Part shown: positions 1 to 12,280 of the stretch, one piece after another
Layout: every line of letters begins with the position of its first letter
How positions within the stretch are numbered: the stretch's first letter is position 1
Source of the DNA: Apoderus coryli
Taxonomy: Eukaryota > Arthropoda > Insecta > Coleoptera > Attelabidae
Length of the DNA: 64,000 nt
Assembly (NCBI GenBank): GCA_911728435.2
Contig: OU452198.1
Location: 3,658,001 to 3,722,000 of the forward strand
Direction of reading: 5' to 3'
Program-made: the position numbers and the translations under genes
Notes under the pieces: model-generated
Seen by the model: only the letters and a program-made list of their open reading frames with translations
Databases searched by the model: none
Told to the model about the DNA's origin: nothing

Positions 1-725
1 ATTTTCTCCTTATTACTGACCGTTGTGGTTACAACTTCCGGTTCCTTATCATCATTTTGTATCGCTGCCCCATTTACAGCTTCATTTAAATTTGGCAATT
101 CGCTTGGCTGAACAATAACTTTGGTCTCTTTAATTTCTTTCGGTGGTTTAATAATGTTTGGATTAGGCGGATTTGTGTTTGGTATCACGGGCGTTAAGAT
201 GTAGTCCTTTGTGGCCAATGTTTGAAATACTAGATTGACGAAATTTTCAGTTTCTGAAAATACAACACATTCATGTATTTCTAGCAAACAATACGAAATA
301 TGTAGGATCCCAGAGTTCTTTTAGATCTAGATCACTTATAGCTTACCAGATTCAAGAAATACATCTAACTGATCCACCATACTTTTCCTTAATTCTTCCT
401 CTGATTTATCCTTTTTTATTAGAGCTAACACATATTTAGCTAACGCTGCAGGATCAGCCTCACACCTATAATAAAACATTGAGGTTAATTCAGATACCTA
501 ATTCCGCTTGGATAAGTAGCGTTATTCCCAAACATAATTTTATCGATTTTGGTAACTGATCATATTAATAAAACAACGATGAATTTGAATAACTATAAAC
601 GTGTTAAATAATATGTTTACAGAAACTTTGCTATACAATTGAATATTAGGGGTCATCAAAACTCACATAGGTTTCAGAACAGCTGTCAGCCAAGTCTTAA
701 ACGAATCTATTTGATCCACAATCAT
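1..725 (-). CDS. RBM26: RNA-binding protein 26/27 homologue, 5' part (runs off the left edge)
   Basis: Three minus-strand exons are visible: 725-667, 465-347 and 253 to the window edge, with canonical junctions (donors gtgagt and gtaagc; acceptors ttatag and ttttcag). The protein starts MIVDQIDSFKTWLTAVLKP and continues with CEADPAALAKYVLALIKKDK and MVDQLDVFLESETENFV. This is the N-terminal PWI-like fold of RBM26/RBM27 (Drosophila swm), nuclear zinc-finger/RRM proteins of the poly(A) RNA exosome-targeting pathway. After about residue 85 the sequence becomes low-complexity and Pro/Asn-rich, as expected of the linker before the CCCH finger and RRMs, which lie outside the window. The ATG at 725 is chosen because the family begins exactly there. 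The family match is from memory of the conserved N terminus; the splice model is direct. Confidence 0.85.
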
Positions 726-1160
726 GTTAAATAGTTTATACACCAAAACAAATATCCACTATATCACAATTTGAAGAAATATTTACAAAAATATAGTTCC
801 ACTAGTAGATTATAATATTTAAATCTTATCACAAAACGAACCACTTTTTTACAAAATGGAATAATGCAAAATGCAAATAAAGTGTGAAGTATGAAGTATG
901 ACTTTTATTTTTCTTACTTTCCGAATTTCTACCAACGCAAGGAAACAAAAATAACCAGATATTTATAGAATAGTCTGCGCATGTGGCCAACTCAAAATAG
1001 AAAACCAGCGACACAAATAGAATGCAGTGCCTTGGTTCTAGTTATAGGGTTTCTCAAAATGTTCAAGCCAGGATTTCTATAAGCAAAAACATTGTCTTTA
1101 TAAACAACAATGGCAAATATTAATAATAATGTGTACATTTAGATTTATTATTATTATTTA
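726..1160. other. intergenic, 5' flank of the RBM26/27 homologue
   Basis: AT-rich sequence upstream of the RBM26/27 start, presumably its promoter and 5' UTR. No ORF, RNA gene or repeat was recognised. Confidence 0.4.
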
Positions 1161-1565
1161 GCTTTATTCGGGTTTGGAAATTAGAACCGTTCTCGACTGT
1201 TTGAGAACTGCGCCGAATTGGTTGCGCCGTGGATAAAATTTTCGGACCGTTCTATTACTGTTCAAAATTGTGAACTCAAACAGAAATAATAATATATAAC
1301 CTAACTTTAATTTGTAAGCAATAAAATAAGAGCAAAACATTATTGTTGTACCTATTCATTTTCTTTTCGTTGTATTTGGATTTTTCAATTTCATTTAAAA
1401 TGGGTGTGAACGTAAGTTAACAAAGCATAAAAACTTCATGAAGAGAAAATACATATGTTTAATATAATTATCATTGTCTTCTTTTAGATATACTAAATAT
1501 ATATAAAATATAATTTTTTTTTCTGAATGAATATTTAGTATACCATTTTAAATATAGTGTAGTAG

Positions 1566-2181
1566 TACGAGGCACGTTTTTATAGTAAGTACCGTTTTGC
1601 GATTCCGCCGCCGCAGCGCTACGGTCGGCGTTCCGCGCATGCGCGCTGTTTACCTACATCTCTTGTCTACGCACTGACGCTACAGTTTGATTCCTCATTG
1701 TATACGTTGTTTCTGAGTGTTTAAGATGCCTCCGACAATCGTGATTCCCGCCGATTGTGAAGTACGGGCTGTTATACGATTTCTTAGTGCTAAAGGCGTA
1801 AAACCGATCGATATTCATCGTGAGATCTGTGAAGTTTACGGACAAAACATTATGAGTGATGGAATGGTAAGGAAATGGGTGAGAGCATTTAAAGATGGCC
1901 GCACAAATGTGCATGATGAAGAACGGAGTGGGCGTCCTTCAAGACGATAACGAAGTCAAAACATTTGTGATACAGTGGTTAACAAGTCAGGCGGCAGAAT
2001 TTTATGAGGAGGGTATTCAAAAACTGGTGCCACGTTATGACAAGTGCCTCAATATTCACGGAAATTGTGTACAAATGTAGATTAAGGTACAGGCTTTCAT
2101 GTAAAAATAAAATTATTGCGATATCTTTGCACGTCTTTTTTTAATTCCAAAACGGTACTTACTTAAAAAACATGCCTCGTA
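1566..2181 (+). mobile_element. mariner internal-deletion derivative (non-autonomous)
   Basis: Inverted ends (cgaggcacgttttt... and ...aaacatgcctcg), each containing GTAAGTACCGTTTTG or its complement, are bounded by TA. From 1726 the reading frame encodes a mariner HTH domain (VRAVIRFLSAKGVKPIDIHR, then VRKWVRAFKDGRTNVHDEER). After SGRPS the frame breaks and jumps to the transposase C terminus (AAEFYEEGIQKLVPRYDKCL), so the catalytic D,D34D core is deleted. At about 616 bp this is a MITE-like relic that could be moved only in trans. Confidence 0.85.
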
Positions 2182-2583
2182 TATTTAATCATTTGAATTT
2201 ACCGCTAAAAGTATATTTGTAGGTGTATTGTCAAATGTCATTCTTGTCAACTATACTTTTATGTTAGACTTATGTTCATAGAGTAGTTGTACAACTGGAA
2301 TATAGAGGGCAGGATCATGAAGTTTATGAAAGGTGTCTTATGTCAGTTGTCACTTATGTTAAAAAAATTAGATAGACGTTATTAGAGCTTAGAGATATTA
2401 TGTATTAAGAAAGAGAGAGATGCAATAGTTGTGAAAGAAAAGTTATGTTATCCTCAAATAGTTATTAAATCATATATTAAAATAAAACAAATAAGTTATT
2501 TCTAGAGTTAATAAATAAAATTCCCAAAATAATATGTACTAATTTAGTTAAATAACATAGCTTTTCGTCAATTTTCTCTTATA

Positions 2584-2624
2584 ACCACTGATGATGCAGC
2601 CCGGAGCTGTGAAACATGTATGGT
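2584..2624 (+). ncRNA. hammerhead ribozyme-like motif
   Basis: The core CTGATGA (2588-2594) is followed by a stem II (GCAGC/GCTGT, loop CCGGA), then GAAA. A self-complementary ACATGT follows as stem III, with A as the cleavage-site base (2620). ACCA before the core pairs with TGGT after the site (stem I). This is a complete type I hammerhead with a loop-free stem III, as known from Penelope-like elements and retrozymes. No retroelement ORF lies beside it, so it is probably a solo relic. Confidence 0.6.
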
Positions 2625-3046
2625 GACATTTGTTGAGGATTTTTATTAAATTTATTGTGTGGAGGTCGACTTTTATTTCAAGAATATTAAACAAATAAGT
2701 GTTTCAGTTCTACAATAGATAAATTTAATTATAACATAACATTTAACCATATATATAATTAAATATGTAATAAGATGTACGTTTTTGTAGGTTAAAATTA
2801 AACTCAAAACATAAATAACACGTTTATTGATATGCGCATGTATAGAAAATAATCCCAAAACAGTCCCAGATCAGTACTTCCTCTACAGATGCGATCGATT
2901 CTGACAGTTCTACAACCGTTCTAGAATATTTTTATTTCAAACCCGAACAGCAAACTGCTGGTTCTAAAATTATTTCAACAAAACCCGAACATGTATATTT
3001 ATATTGCGCATGCTCCTAGCAGTTCTTGTACGAACCCGAATAAAGC

Positions 3047-3804
3047 TTTTTTTATTAATTTTTTTAGAATTTATGTATTGGATATCGCAGAGATTTAATA
3101 ATTATTAATTCTTAACCAACTTATATATTATAACATTAAATTAGATTTATTTAAATTAAAGACTAGAAACCTGTACTATGAGGTAAAATAGTTCATGTCT
3201 TTTGAGTATGATAGAGCCATTGTCAAAAAATCAATATCTTGTAATAATATTTTCTTAATTAATTGATTGAATAAACTAAGTAGTTTAATAAAGAAGAGAA
3301 GGTCATATCAATTATTATGAATATTTATGAAATATTTATTTCACATTATACTATATTATCAATGCCTAGTAGATAGAATAATAACTATAGATTAAACTGT
3401 GCCTAGTATTCATTTTTAGTGTTTACGGAACATTTCATGTTGGTGTTCGATGCAAAAAAACCGAAAATATATTCTTATTTTATAAGAATGGTTTGAACAG
3501 TGTTGTTCCCAGGTGCTTTTTCGTATTATATTTAGTACGTTTTGAGAGACTTTATACGTTAATACGCCGGAACGATATTTTAGTACGTTTTTAATGAAAT
3601 CAATATTTATCCCCTAACTGAAGGAAAACTAAATATTCTGACGAAATGGCTAATAGATACGAAGTGAAACTTTACTGTCATCTCATCTAGCCATCTTTTT
3701 TAGCTGTCTCTGCTGTGTGCATCTGAAAATCAGGAAGGAAGAGGTGAGATACGAGAACAAAGACAGAAAGATCTCATTGAACCTAACAAATAATTCATCA
3801 AACG

Positions 3805-3836
<32 letters not shown>

Positions 3837-4544
3837 AAAGTGATTCGATTACATTAAACAAGCAAGGTTACAATTACTCGGTTAATTAGATTTATGGAAA
3901 TTGTAAATCTAGTACGACAATTGTAAATCTAGTACGAAAATTGTAAATCTAGTACGAAATTGACGCGCCATCTAGTACGAAAAAAAAAAGCATGCGAACA
4001 ACACTGGGTTTGAAACAATTTTTGACCTGTAAATTTTAAGATTAGTTTATTTTTTGGTAAGTTCTTAATTGGTAATTATAATAAGATATTGAGTATAGTA
4101 ATTGTCTTTATAACCAAGGACAATGGTATAGTGTATACATATTTATTTCTAAATTAGCCAACGTATTTTGAGTGGCATTATCGCCCGAGGGAGACAACCG
4201 TGAAAAGTGAGGCAACGCTGTGCCACTTAAGTAGTGCCTCGCTTCTCTGGATTGTTTATTCTCAGTTTTCAACAATTGACACTCTTCTGCTCTCTCTATC
4301 TCTCTCTAATTAAAGTTTTTAACCTTCAAAACTTTTTTTTTGTTTTGACCTCGAACTCTAACCAAATTACTCGTGTATAAAATACACGATATCGTCAAAC
4401 AACTTTAACACAATCAATAATTATTCAAAACTACTACTATTCACATTGTAATTATTGATGTAATCGCTAATTTTATGACAGATTGTAACTATTAATTATA
4501 CAATAAAATTCAATGTGTAAAGTGATAAATTTCCGATACATAGG
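3047..4544. other. intergenic region upstream of SNRNP25
   Basis: AT-rich DNA without a recognisable gene. It holds a T tract (about 3806-3832), a triplicated 20-bp repeat (3899-3958) and, near 4290-4310, a CT-rich stretch. The SNRNP25 promoter should lie in the last few hundred bases, but no clear core element was identified. Confidence 0.4.
3899..3958 (+). repeat. three tandem copies of a 20-bp unit
   Basis: The unit aattgtaaatctagtacgaa is present three times almost identically. A fourth, partial echo (atctagtacgaaa) lies about 15 bp further on. Confidence 0.85.
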
Positions 4545-5169
4545 ATGAGTAGTAGTGAAGCAAACATTGTTGACTTAAATGTAGATAGCACCGACTTTGA
4601 AACAGAAATTAAAAATTTGTCGCATGAAGATCTAATTGAAATAACACAAAGCAGCTTGAGACGATTAATAGCCGCTGATCCATTACTAAATGATTTACCA
4701 GTTGATGTGACTCCTGAGGAAGTTGTAGCACAAATTGCCGTTATTCAAGGCCAGTCGATTACTGTAACGGTGGTGAGGTATTCAGAGACTCCGCTGAATG
4801 TTGTAGTAAGTAGCTGGTAATAATTTTTGAAGTTTAACGATAATTATTAAATTACGAAATAGATTCCTCAAAAAGGTACAACTGTATTGGATTTGAAGAA
4901 AGCTATTAAACGTAGTTTCACGTTAAGACAACAAAGACAACGGAGCAAAACGAAGATTAGTTGGAAATACGTTTGGCGTACATATAATTTACAAAATATC
5001 GCTACTGGACAAGTATTAAGAGATGACAAAGCAGAGGTGGTGTCTGTTTATGATTTTAACATCCATATAATTTATTTTGTGATTGCAGGTCAACGACTAT
5101 GGTATTTTGAATAAATCGGAAATAAGATTTGTGAAAAAATTAAGAAAAACCAGCAAAAAAGAGACATGA
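4545..5169 (+). CDS. SNRNP25: U11/U12 small nuclear ribonucleoprotein 25 kDa protein
   Basis: Three phase-0 exons: 4545-4805, 4863-5036 and 5089-5169 (171 residues). The C-terminal ubiquitin-like fold carries the family hallmarks VLDLKKAIKRSF, ISWKYVWRTYNL and DYGILNKSEIRFVKKLRK. The protein is part of the U11/U12 di-snRNP that recognises the 5' splice site of minor (U12-type) introns. The N-terminal 60 residues are acidic and variable, as in homologues. Introns have gtaagt/aatag and gtggtg/tgcag boundaries, so they are U2-type. The stop TGA (5167-5169) lies 9 nt before, and in frame with, the ATG of the downstream sulfotransferase, which is very tight for two independent genes. Confidence 0.93.
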
Positions 5170-5178
5170 TACTGGAAA

Positions 5179-8100
5179 ATGTGGAATATTGGACAAACAT
5201 TTGTTATAATTATTGTACTTTTTTTAGGTAAGATAAATTAAAAGTTGCTTAATATGACAAGGGTTGACTCCTAACTTTGTAATGGTAATTTTTATTTTAG
5301 CTTTAACTGTTCAACATCAATATCCCTGGCTGGAGCAAATCTCTCGTCAGGAACAATTAGCTATAGGCTGTGATAATTTAGGTTTTGGTTATACCAATGG
5401 TATGACAATTAATGTAACGAAACTAAATCACATTCTAGTCGATCACAAGCACAAACTGTTGTACTGTTACGTACCGAAAGTAGCATGTACCAACTGGAAA
5501 CGTGTTCTTATGGTTCTAACAGGTTATTCTCAGGTGAGGTTATGTTCTTGGCTTCATGAAATAAGGACGAGAATTTCAGTGTTATCTTTGAATTAAAACA
5601 ATTTGTGTATTTATTATTTAGGTATCGAATTTAGTAGATATTCCGTCCTCGCTAGCTCATGCGGATAACTCCACCCTTAAGCTGTCACAACTGCCAGAAC
5701 ATGACGTAAGAGACATTTTAAATCACTACACAACATTTCTAGTCGCTCGACATCCATTCGAACGACTCCTGTCGGCGTACAATAATAAATTCGGTGATAA
5801 TTTGCCCAGTTCAAAATATTTTCAGGTAGGTAACTTGAATAGGGTTTGTTCTCAGAAAAATAAACAAATATAGAAATGTCATCTAATTTCAATGTTTGTC
5901 TTCATAACATAAAGGTCAATATTTACCTTTTTAATGACTGAAGGAGTGCATGTAAACAAAAGTCAGTGGCGTAGTATAATTCTTTTGAAATCGTGGTTGC
6001 AGTTTTCAATCATAAATACATACCTACGCAGGAACTGTAGCATTGTTTCAAATAGAATTTATTAAATAATAGATGTCTAGGATTAAAAGGAAACACTTTC
6101 TATATTATGAAAATATTTATTGTTAAATGCAAAGGTATATAATTTAGAATTTTTGTTTTAACATTTACTAATTATAAGAAACCATATTTGAAATGAATCG
6201 ATTATCTTTCCTAGACCTGAGAAACTGAATCTGTTTCTACTAAGTTTAGACAAGATAAAAATTATTATCAAACCAACAAAAAAAAAAAACTATTTGGAAA
6301 GTTCTCAAATAAAACTTCGACGGTTATCAAATTATTGCAATTGATTAGATTCTTTAATGATTACGTATTAAAAAAATACAATTATTGATAGGGTTTCAGA
6401 GGAACTTGCTGTTAATGTGTCACTTTTTGAAATGTCCTTGATCTCCACATTCTGCTGGGTCAGGCTGAAAAAAAAAAATAGCACATATTTTACTTCATTG
6501 TTGCGGTGACCAGTATGTATGTGATTAGAATAGTTTTGCACATACTTTTCTTCCTCAACTTCGGACGCCGACAGAGTTTCTGAACAACTGGCTGTAAATG
6601 ATCATACTTTTTGCAACCTCAACTGTAGACGCTAATCCGAGGATAATCTGTTAAAAAATATTTTCAATAAATTGTAAAGGGTTATTCCAATCTACAAAAA
6701 TAAAGGATCGGTTGATGATCCCAGTAACTATCGACCAATATCGATCTTGCCAATTTTTTCGAAAATCTTTGAGTCTATTATTAAAAATCAAATAACTGAA
6801 TATTTTGAAGCAAATAATCTCTTTATGCAAGGTCAATATGGCTTTCGTAATAAGAGATCTACTACTCTTGCAATTAATAACCTTTTGGAATATGTTTCGG
6901 ATGGCATGGAGCGGGGCTGTGACACCTTTGCTTCCTTTTATGACCTCACTAAGCCTTTGACTGTGTCTCACACGAGATACTTCTTCAGAAACTCTCTTAC
7001 TATAACTTTGATGTTGACAGTGTTGCCTTGGTTGGCTCTTATCTCAGCGATCGTTTTCAGCACGTTAGATATGGGGGACGATACTCGGAGAGACGAAGGG
7101 TTGGACGGGGTGTGCCCCAGGGGTCGGTTTTGGGACCTTTATTGTTTTTAATATACGTAAATGATTTATACAAATTTCAAGAAGAGACAAATATAATCCT
7201 CTTTGCTGACGACACAACTAGTCTGATTAGATATCGACCAAACGACCCTTTAGGGGAGTTGGTTAATGCTGTTGAGACTGATATAGGCAATTGGTTTCTG
7301 GCAAATGAACTGAGCTTGAATCAGGCTAAAACTCAGGGCATGAACTTTACATTGCGTTCTGCGCCTATCGATCTTCAGAGCGATGTTCGCGTGAAGTTCC
7401 TTGGGGTTCATCTTGATCCTAAATTAACCTGGGAGAGTCATGTTCGAGAACTTGGGTGCTCGCTGTCCAGGGTCATATATCTGATCAGAAGACTTGCGCA
7501 GAGTGTTTCAATCGCCAGTCTGTTGACGGTATATCATGGTTATTTTGTTTCCCGTATGTCGTATGGTATTTTGAACTGGGGACATAGTTCCCATGCAATG
7601 AAAATCTTCAAGCTACAGAGGAGATATTTACGTACAATGTTGGGGCTCGGTTGGCGTGACTGCTGTAAAAAGTATTTTGTTGAACATGGACTACTTACTT
7701 TGCCTTCCTTGTACATCTTAAACTGTCTTGGCTATGTTCGAACCAATACCTCGCATTTCACTCTACACTCTGATATGCATAATTATGGTACGCGAAATCG
7801 CAATGACATATTGCCTAAATTTCACCGCCTATTGAGGACTAGGAAAGGTTCTGACTATTATTGTGTCAAATTTTATAATAAGCTGCCGTCTCACATAAAG
7901 AACCTTGGTGAAGTCCAATTTACCAAATGTATTAAATCATTTTTGATATCTCAAGCTTTTTATACCTTTGAGGACTATTTCAGAAGCGATATTGTAAGAT
8001 TTTAGTTTGTTTTATGTTGTTGCTATTTTAATTTGTTTGTAAGCCTTTCTTTGTTGCTGTAACTTTGATTAATTTTTGTTATTTTTTGACGTACTATACA

Positions 8101-10582
8101 TGTTATGTAACATAAGATGGTGAATAAATATATCTATCTCTATCTCTCTAATATTTCTAATCGCACAAAAATATTAACTTACTGAACATGGCTAACAGGA
8201 ATGGCTGTGTGCGATATGCATGTTTATTTTCCAAATATTCTAAGAGAAGTACACTGAACGGCTTGATCACTGAGAAACCTACAAGAATTATTCTACTATA
8301 CTATAAATAAAACATGAATAAGAATTGCTTGTTACATAAAGCAACAAGACTTTAAGTTATGTTGGAAATTTATTTCACACTACGATGCTTCCACCAGACG
8401 GCCGTTTCGTCGATCCACGACTCATCAGTGGTGATCGGCAGGCAGTGTGACCTAAATTTCCAACATTTACAAAGAGCTTATACTAGCACGAGAATTGATT
8501 GAGAAAGAGATGTTTGTGGCGACACCTAGCGTGAACAGGCAATATGCCGGGTGAACCGTTTGTCTCTATAATAATAATTGTAAGTGTACTTATAGTAATC
8601 TTTATTTATTTGTCTTATGCGTAATACAGTTTCTCATTGATATTTTGTATCTTCGCTCAATCTTAATGAATTTTCCAAATGGATAAAAATTTAAAAACAA
8701 TTTTGACATAATTTTTCCGGATATGTAGATATATATGTAAGAAAACAAGAAATTTTCAATAACAACTTTATATGTTCCAATAAACAAAAGCCATTTAATC
8801 AAATCAGAATATAATATCAATTATGGCATCCGATCTATATGCCGACCCAAGAATAAGTGTTCCTTTCTTTTTACCAAGAGTCCTTTCTTTCCTACTCTAT
8901 CATCTATAAATCTACTATAATATAAACACACAAAAGTAGAACATGTAACTCACTTAATATTATGGAAAAGATAAGAAATAATTATTCCCAGCCTATAAAC
9001 TAAAAATATTTGTTATTTGTCTTTAAGAATCACATGAACCGTTGACACGTTAAGGTATATATTTTGTATGTAGCACAAAAAGACCCAATTTGGGACCCCA
9101 AAAACACTGCAATTTCAATAGCAAACAACAGTACGAAAGTTAACTTTCTCTGACACTCCGGCTTCCAGCAAAATATTCTGATATGCTACTATTAATTGAG
9201 AAATTATGAAATATAAAGCATTTTATGAATTTACAATTATTGTTGTTTATTATATTACTGTCTATTTTGCAACTAGGTGTATAGAATATTTAAACAACTT
9301 ATGTTAACTGCTATCGCTGCAAAATCCCAAAATCTACGCCATTGTACTTACTGTGACACGTAACCTCAGTCGGAAAATCACTCGACATGCAAACTAAGCA
9401 CTTTTTTCTCCCTATTATTTAAAGGAAAACTAGTTTTACACACTACAAATGCAGTAAAGTGGAAGAGTCTCGTAAAATTCACTTAATTCGGGTTATAAAA
9501 CTGTACGTAGCACTACTCGCACTCCACACGTCAACGTGAAATGTAAATAATAACAAATCCCTCCGCGGGGTTGTCACACATTTATATCCGTAGAACTGTA
9601 TTGTTGTGAATCATATTATATTTGATTGATTTCTTGACGTTAAATATTTCATGAACATATAATGGAAGCCGAATACAAAAAGAAATATTTTAAATATTGT
9701 ATAGTTCTGCAATGTAAGAACACTGTGACCAAACCTAATAAAAATTTACACTGGGATGTGAAATAAGAGTTCTGATTCTATGAATAAAACGAACAATTTG
9801 CAACAGTGTTAGATTTTATTAGTAAAAAAGTAAAGGTTATGTAGGCTACAAACATTTTTGTGATTAGTTTCTTGTTATGCCACTTCTATTTTTATTTATT
9901 TTTCTGAGGGTTTGTTAGCTTTACTTATGTCATTAAATGTCAAAAAAGCATAACCATAATAAGTGACTTACTGGTATTTCAGGCCAGATATGGTCGATAT
10001 ATAATAAAAAAGTATCGACCTAATGCATCCAGACATGATCTTGAAAGTGGTGCGAATGTTACATTTTCGGAATTCATTCACTACATATTGAATGAGGGGT
10101 TGAATGCGAATGAACATTGGATGCCCATTTATGAATTGTGTCATCCCTGTATGGTGAATTATACGTTTATTGGGCACTATGAGACCCTGGCTGAGGATGC
10201 AAAAACCTTACTTGATATGGTGAGTACTTCAATTAAGTGTTGGCAACAATTATCGCCATCATTAATGTCTCTCATTGTCCTCGATTTCCAAATGCACCGG
10301 GACCGATTTCAAGTTCTCTTTGGCCTTCCCACACCTGTTTAGCTGTCGCCTTAGAGGCGGCCTGATTAGCATTGGTAAAATTGTAGTGCATTGTTTTTAC
10401 AGGTTCGAGCACCAAAAACAATATTTCCCGTTACCAGAACCGGTCACACCAGAGACAAATTACGCCACTATTTACAACAACTGTCGATATATGAAATACA
10501 ACAATTGTACAAATTATACTTAGCAGATTTTAGGTTATTCGGGTATGGTTTGGAGGATATGGTTGGTTATGACTTAGGCTAA
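5179..10582 (+). CDS. Golgi carbohydrate sulfotransferase (HNK-1/CHST8-14 family)
   Basis: Exons 5179-5227, 5301-5533, 5622-5825, 9983-10219 and 10403-10582, all GT-AG, give 300 residues. Residues 5-20 are a signal anchor ([13 protein letters not shown]), as in type II Golgi enzymes. The 5'-phosphosulfate loop is [10 protein letters not shown] (75-84) and the 3'-phosphate site is [11 protein letters not shown] (137-147). The C-terminal motif [20 protein letters not shown] is typical of the sulfotransfer_2 family, which moves sulfate from PAPS to glycosaminoglycan or HNK-1-type glycans. The acceptor cannot be told from sequence. It is shorter than vertebrate CHST11-14 (about 350-410 residues) mainly in the stem. 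Intron 3 (4.2 kb) contains a LINE and a hammerhead ribozyme. The start is inferred: an upstream exon could exist, but this ATG directly yields the signal anchor. Confidence 0.88.
6640..8150 (+). mobile_element. 5'-truncated non-LTR retrotransposon (reverse transcriptase part)
   Basis: The translation runs from [15 protein letters not shown] (about 6728) through [14 protein letters not shown], then, after a frameshift near 6990-7030, [19 protein letters not shown], catalytic FADDT (7204) and a long C terminus to a stop at 8003. The pattern is of a CR1/jockey-type LINE. The 3' end is an (ATCT)-like microsatellite (8131-8153). A second copy of the same family is at 60056-61155 on the minus strand. 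It sits in the sulfotransferase intron and is broken by at least one frameshift and 5' truncation. Confidence 0.85.
8361..8464 (-). ncRNA. hammerhead ribozyme with extended stem I
   Basis: On the minus strand: CACCA, core CTGATGA, stem II GTCG-TGGAT-CGAC, GAAA, stem III ACGG/CCGT without a loop, cleavage-site C, then TGGTG pairing with CACCA. All invariant hammerhead bases are present. Outside this, GTTGGAAATTTA and TCACACT pair with AGTGTGA and TAAATTTCCAAC, so stem I continues through an internal loop to enclose the whole 104 nt. A loop-free stem III (palindromic CGGCCG) implies activity as a dimer, as described for Penelope-linked and retrozyme hammerheads. Position: intron 3 of the sulfotransferase, opposite strand. 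Confidence 0.8.
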
Positions 10583-10679
10583 GGCAATCTTAGTTTTAAA
10601 TGTTTTGATTGTTTTTACCTATTTTGTTTTTTATAATGTTTGTTTTAGTGATTATAATTTGATACTTTGTATTTTTGTA

Positions 10680-10685
10680 AATAAA
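10680..10685 (+). terminator. poly(A) signal of the sulfotransferase
   Basis: AATAAA about 97 nt after the stop codon, followed by T/G-rich sequence; the likely 3' end of the transcript. Confidence 0.5.
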
Positions 10686-12280
10686 TTGAACGTTTTATAG
10701 ACAGACCTTCAAAAGATTTAATCGATGTAACAATATCATAAGTTACTGGATCTGTGTCTCAAGTTACAACTTGTTAAGTGTTCGAATTATTGCGCATGGA
10801 CTGTATATTTTACAATGTTACAACTTTTATTAAAAACCTCCCATTCTGGTTTGGTTTGTGGATCTACGTTTTGCAATAATAACAGGGTGTCTCAGTATTC
10901 CACAGGTTGACCCAACGTTTTCAGGGTTTTAATGCTTTGATTGCTATAGCACGTGTACAATTTGGTAACGCCGTTTTGTTTTGTTGTACCGATGTTTGGT
11001 TAATCCGGCTCGAAGGACCAATGTTTAGTGAATTATTTCGCTTGTACAATATGCAATACAGATTGTTTTTTAATTATATCCCTATTGTTTTTTATTTTGA
11101 CATTATTTTGCCTCCAACCTCCAGAAAATATAAAAGCCAGTTTGTTGGAAGTCGACACAGACCCACTTAAACTAAACATTGCAGTGTTGCCTTTCTAACT
11201 TCACGGCTTGTAGTAGCGTAGGCTGTGACTATGTATATCACATAAAACAAGTAAATACAATGGTTATTTTATAAGAAGATACTTTAATCATTAAAATAGT
11301 ATTTTTACAAAAAATCGTATTAAATTCTAAACTATTAACTCCTGTAAAAATAGAGATATCTCTGCGATATAACTATAAACTACAAAAACAAAAAAATAAA
11401 CTAAAATAATAATTATTATGCTCAATGAAATGTCATGAAAATAATACCCTTAAAATTAATAATACACAAAATTAATGCTTAAATACGATAAAATTATTAA
11501 AAAAATCAGAAAAAAGTAGTTTTTGATCCAAAATAAAGAAAACTGTAACACCAATGCCTTTCATCCACAATGTCAAAAACTTATTAAGCGACTGCGTCAT
11601 ATGCGACGCTTAATTCTAAACTACACAATAAATTGTATTGTTTCATTATCTCTCTATTAAGGCCTCAAACTTGATGTTTAATAAATCAAATACTGTCTTA
11701 ATAGGTATTATAGTTATAATATAAACAGGAAAAGGCAGTGATGCTTCTTAATTTAATTATACTGCTTTAAAACTATTATTGCTTATTATTACATTTTGCT
11801 TACCTAACGGTTTATTAAAGCATTAGTGGATCATATTATTCTGGATAATAAAAATGATTTCAAAATAATAATCAAAAATGATTTCAAAAAGTGCTCTAAT
11901 CTGTGTGTGTGTGTGTGTGTTTTAGGTAGTAATTCTGTGGGTCACCAAGTTTACTAGAACTACGGTCGACTTTAGGGGCAGTGGATTCTTCTGGTTATTT
12001 ACCCAAAAATCTAAATTTAATTCCCTAACAAATCGCACATCTGTAACTATTACAAACCTGGTAATTTTGTCACTTTTTCCATAAACATTGAATAAAAATA
12101 TGATATTTTAACAATTTATCTTTGATAGGCGTTGATTTACCTAATTAAAGCACCAATGTTTAATAAAACACATTTGCAAGCTAAAAAAATATATTTACTA
12201 GGTTAGATTTATTTAGCATACGCGTGAACGTTACTACGAAAATATGTGCGGCTAGCGCTGATCTTCCGGTAATCTTGCAG
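10686..12280. other. intergenic, no gene seen
   Basis: AT-rich. A short phrase, atccggctcgaaggacca (about 11001), recurs at about 54853 in a transposon-rich intron and suggests a degraded repeat. A (TG)n microsatellite occupies 11902-11920. No coding potential was recognised. Confidence 0.4.

Larger units (their letters stand above)
1161..3046. mobile_element. Terminal-inverted-repeat DNA element, about 1.9 kb
   Basis: The left end reads gctttattcgggtttg and the right end is its near-perfect reverse complement (cgaacccgaataaagc, 3031-3046). Further partial copies of the acccgaac motif lie at 2938-2995. No transposase of its own is visible. It contains a mariner derivative (1566-2181) and a hammerhead-like motif (2584-2624). 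Both flanks are T/A-rich, so the target-site duplication is not resolved. Confidence 0.5.
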
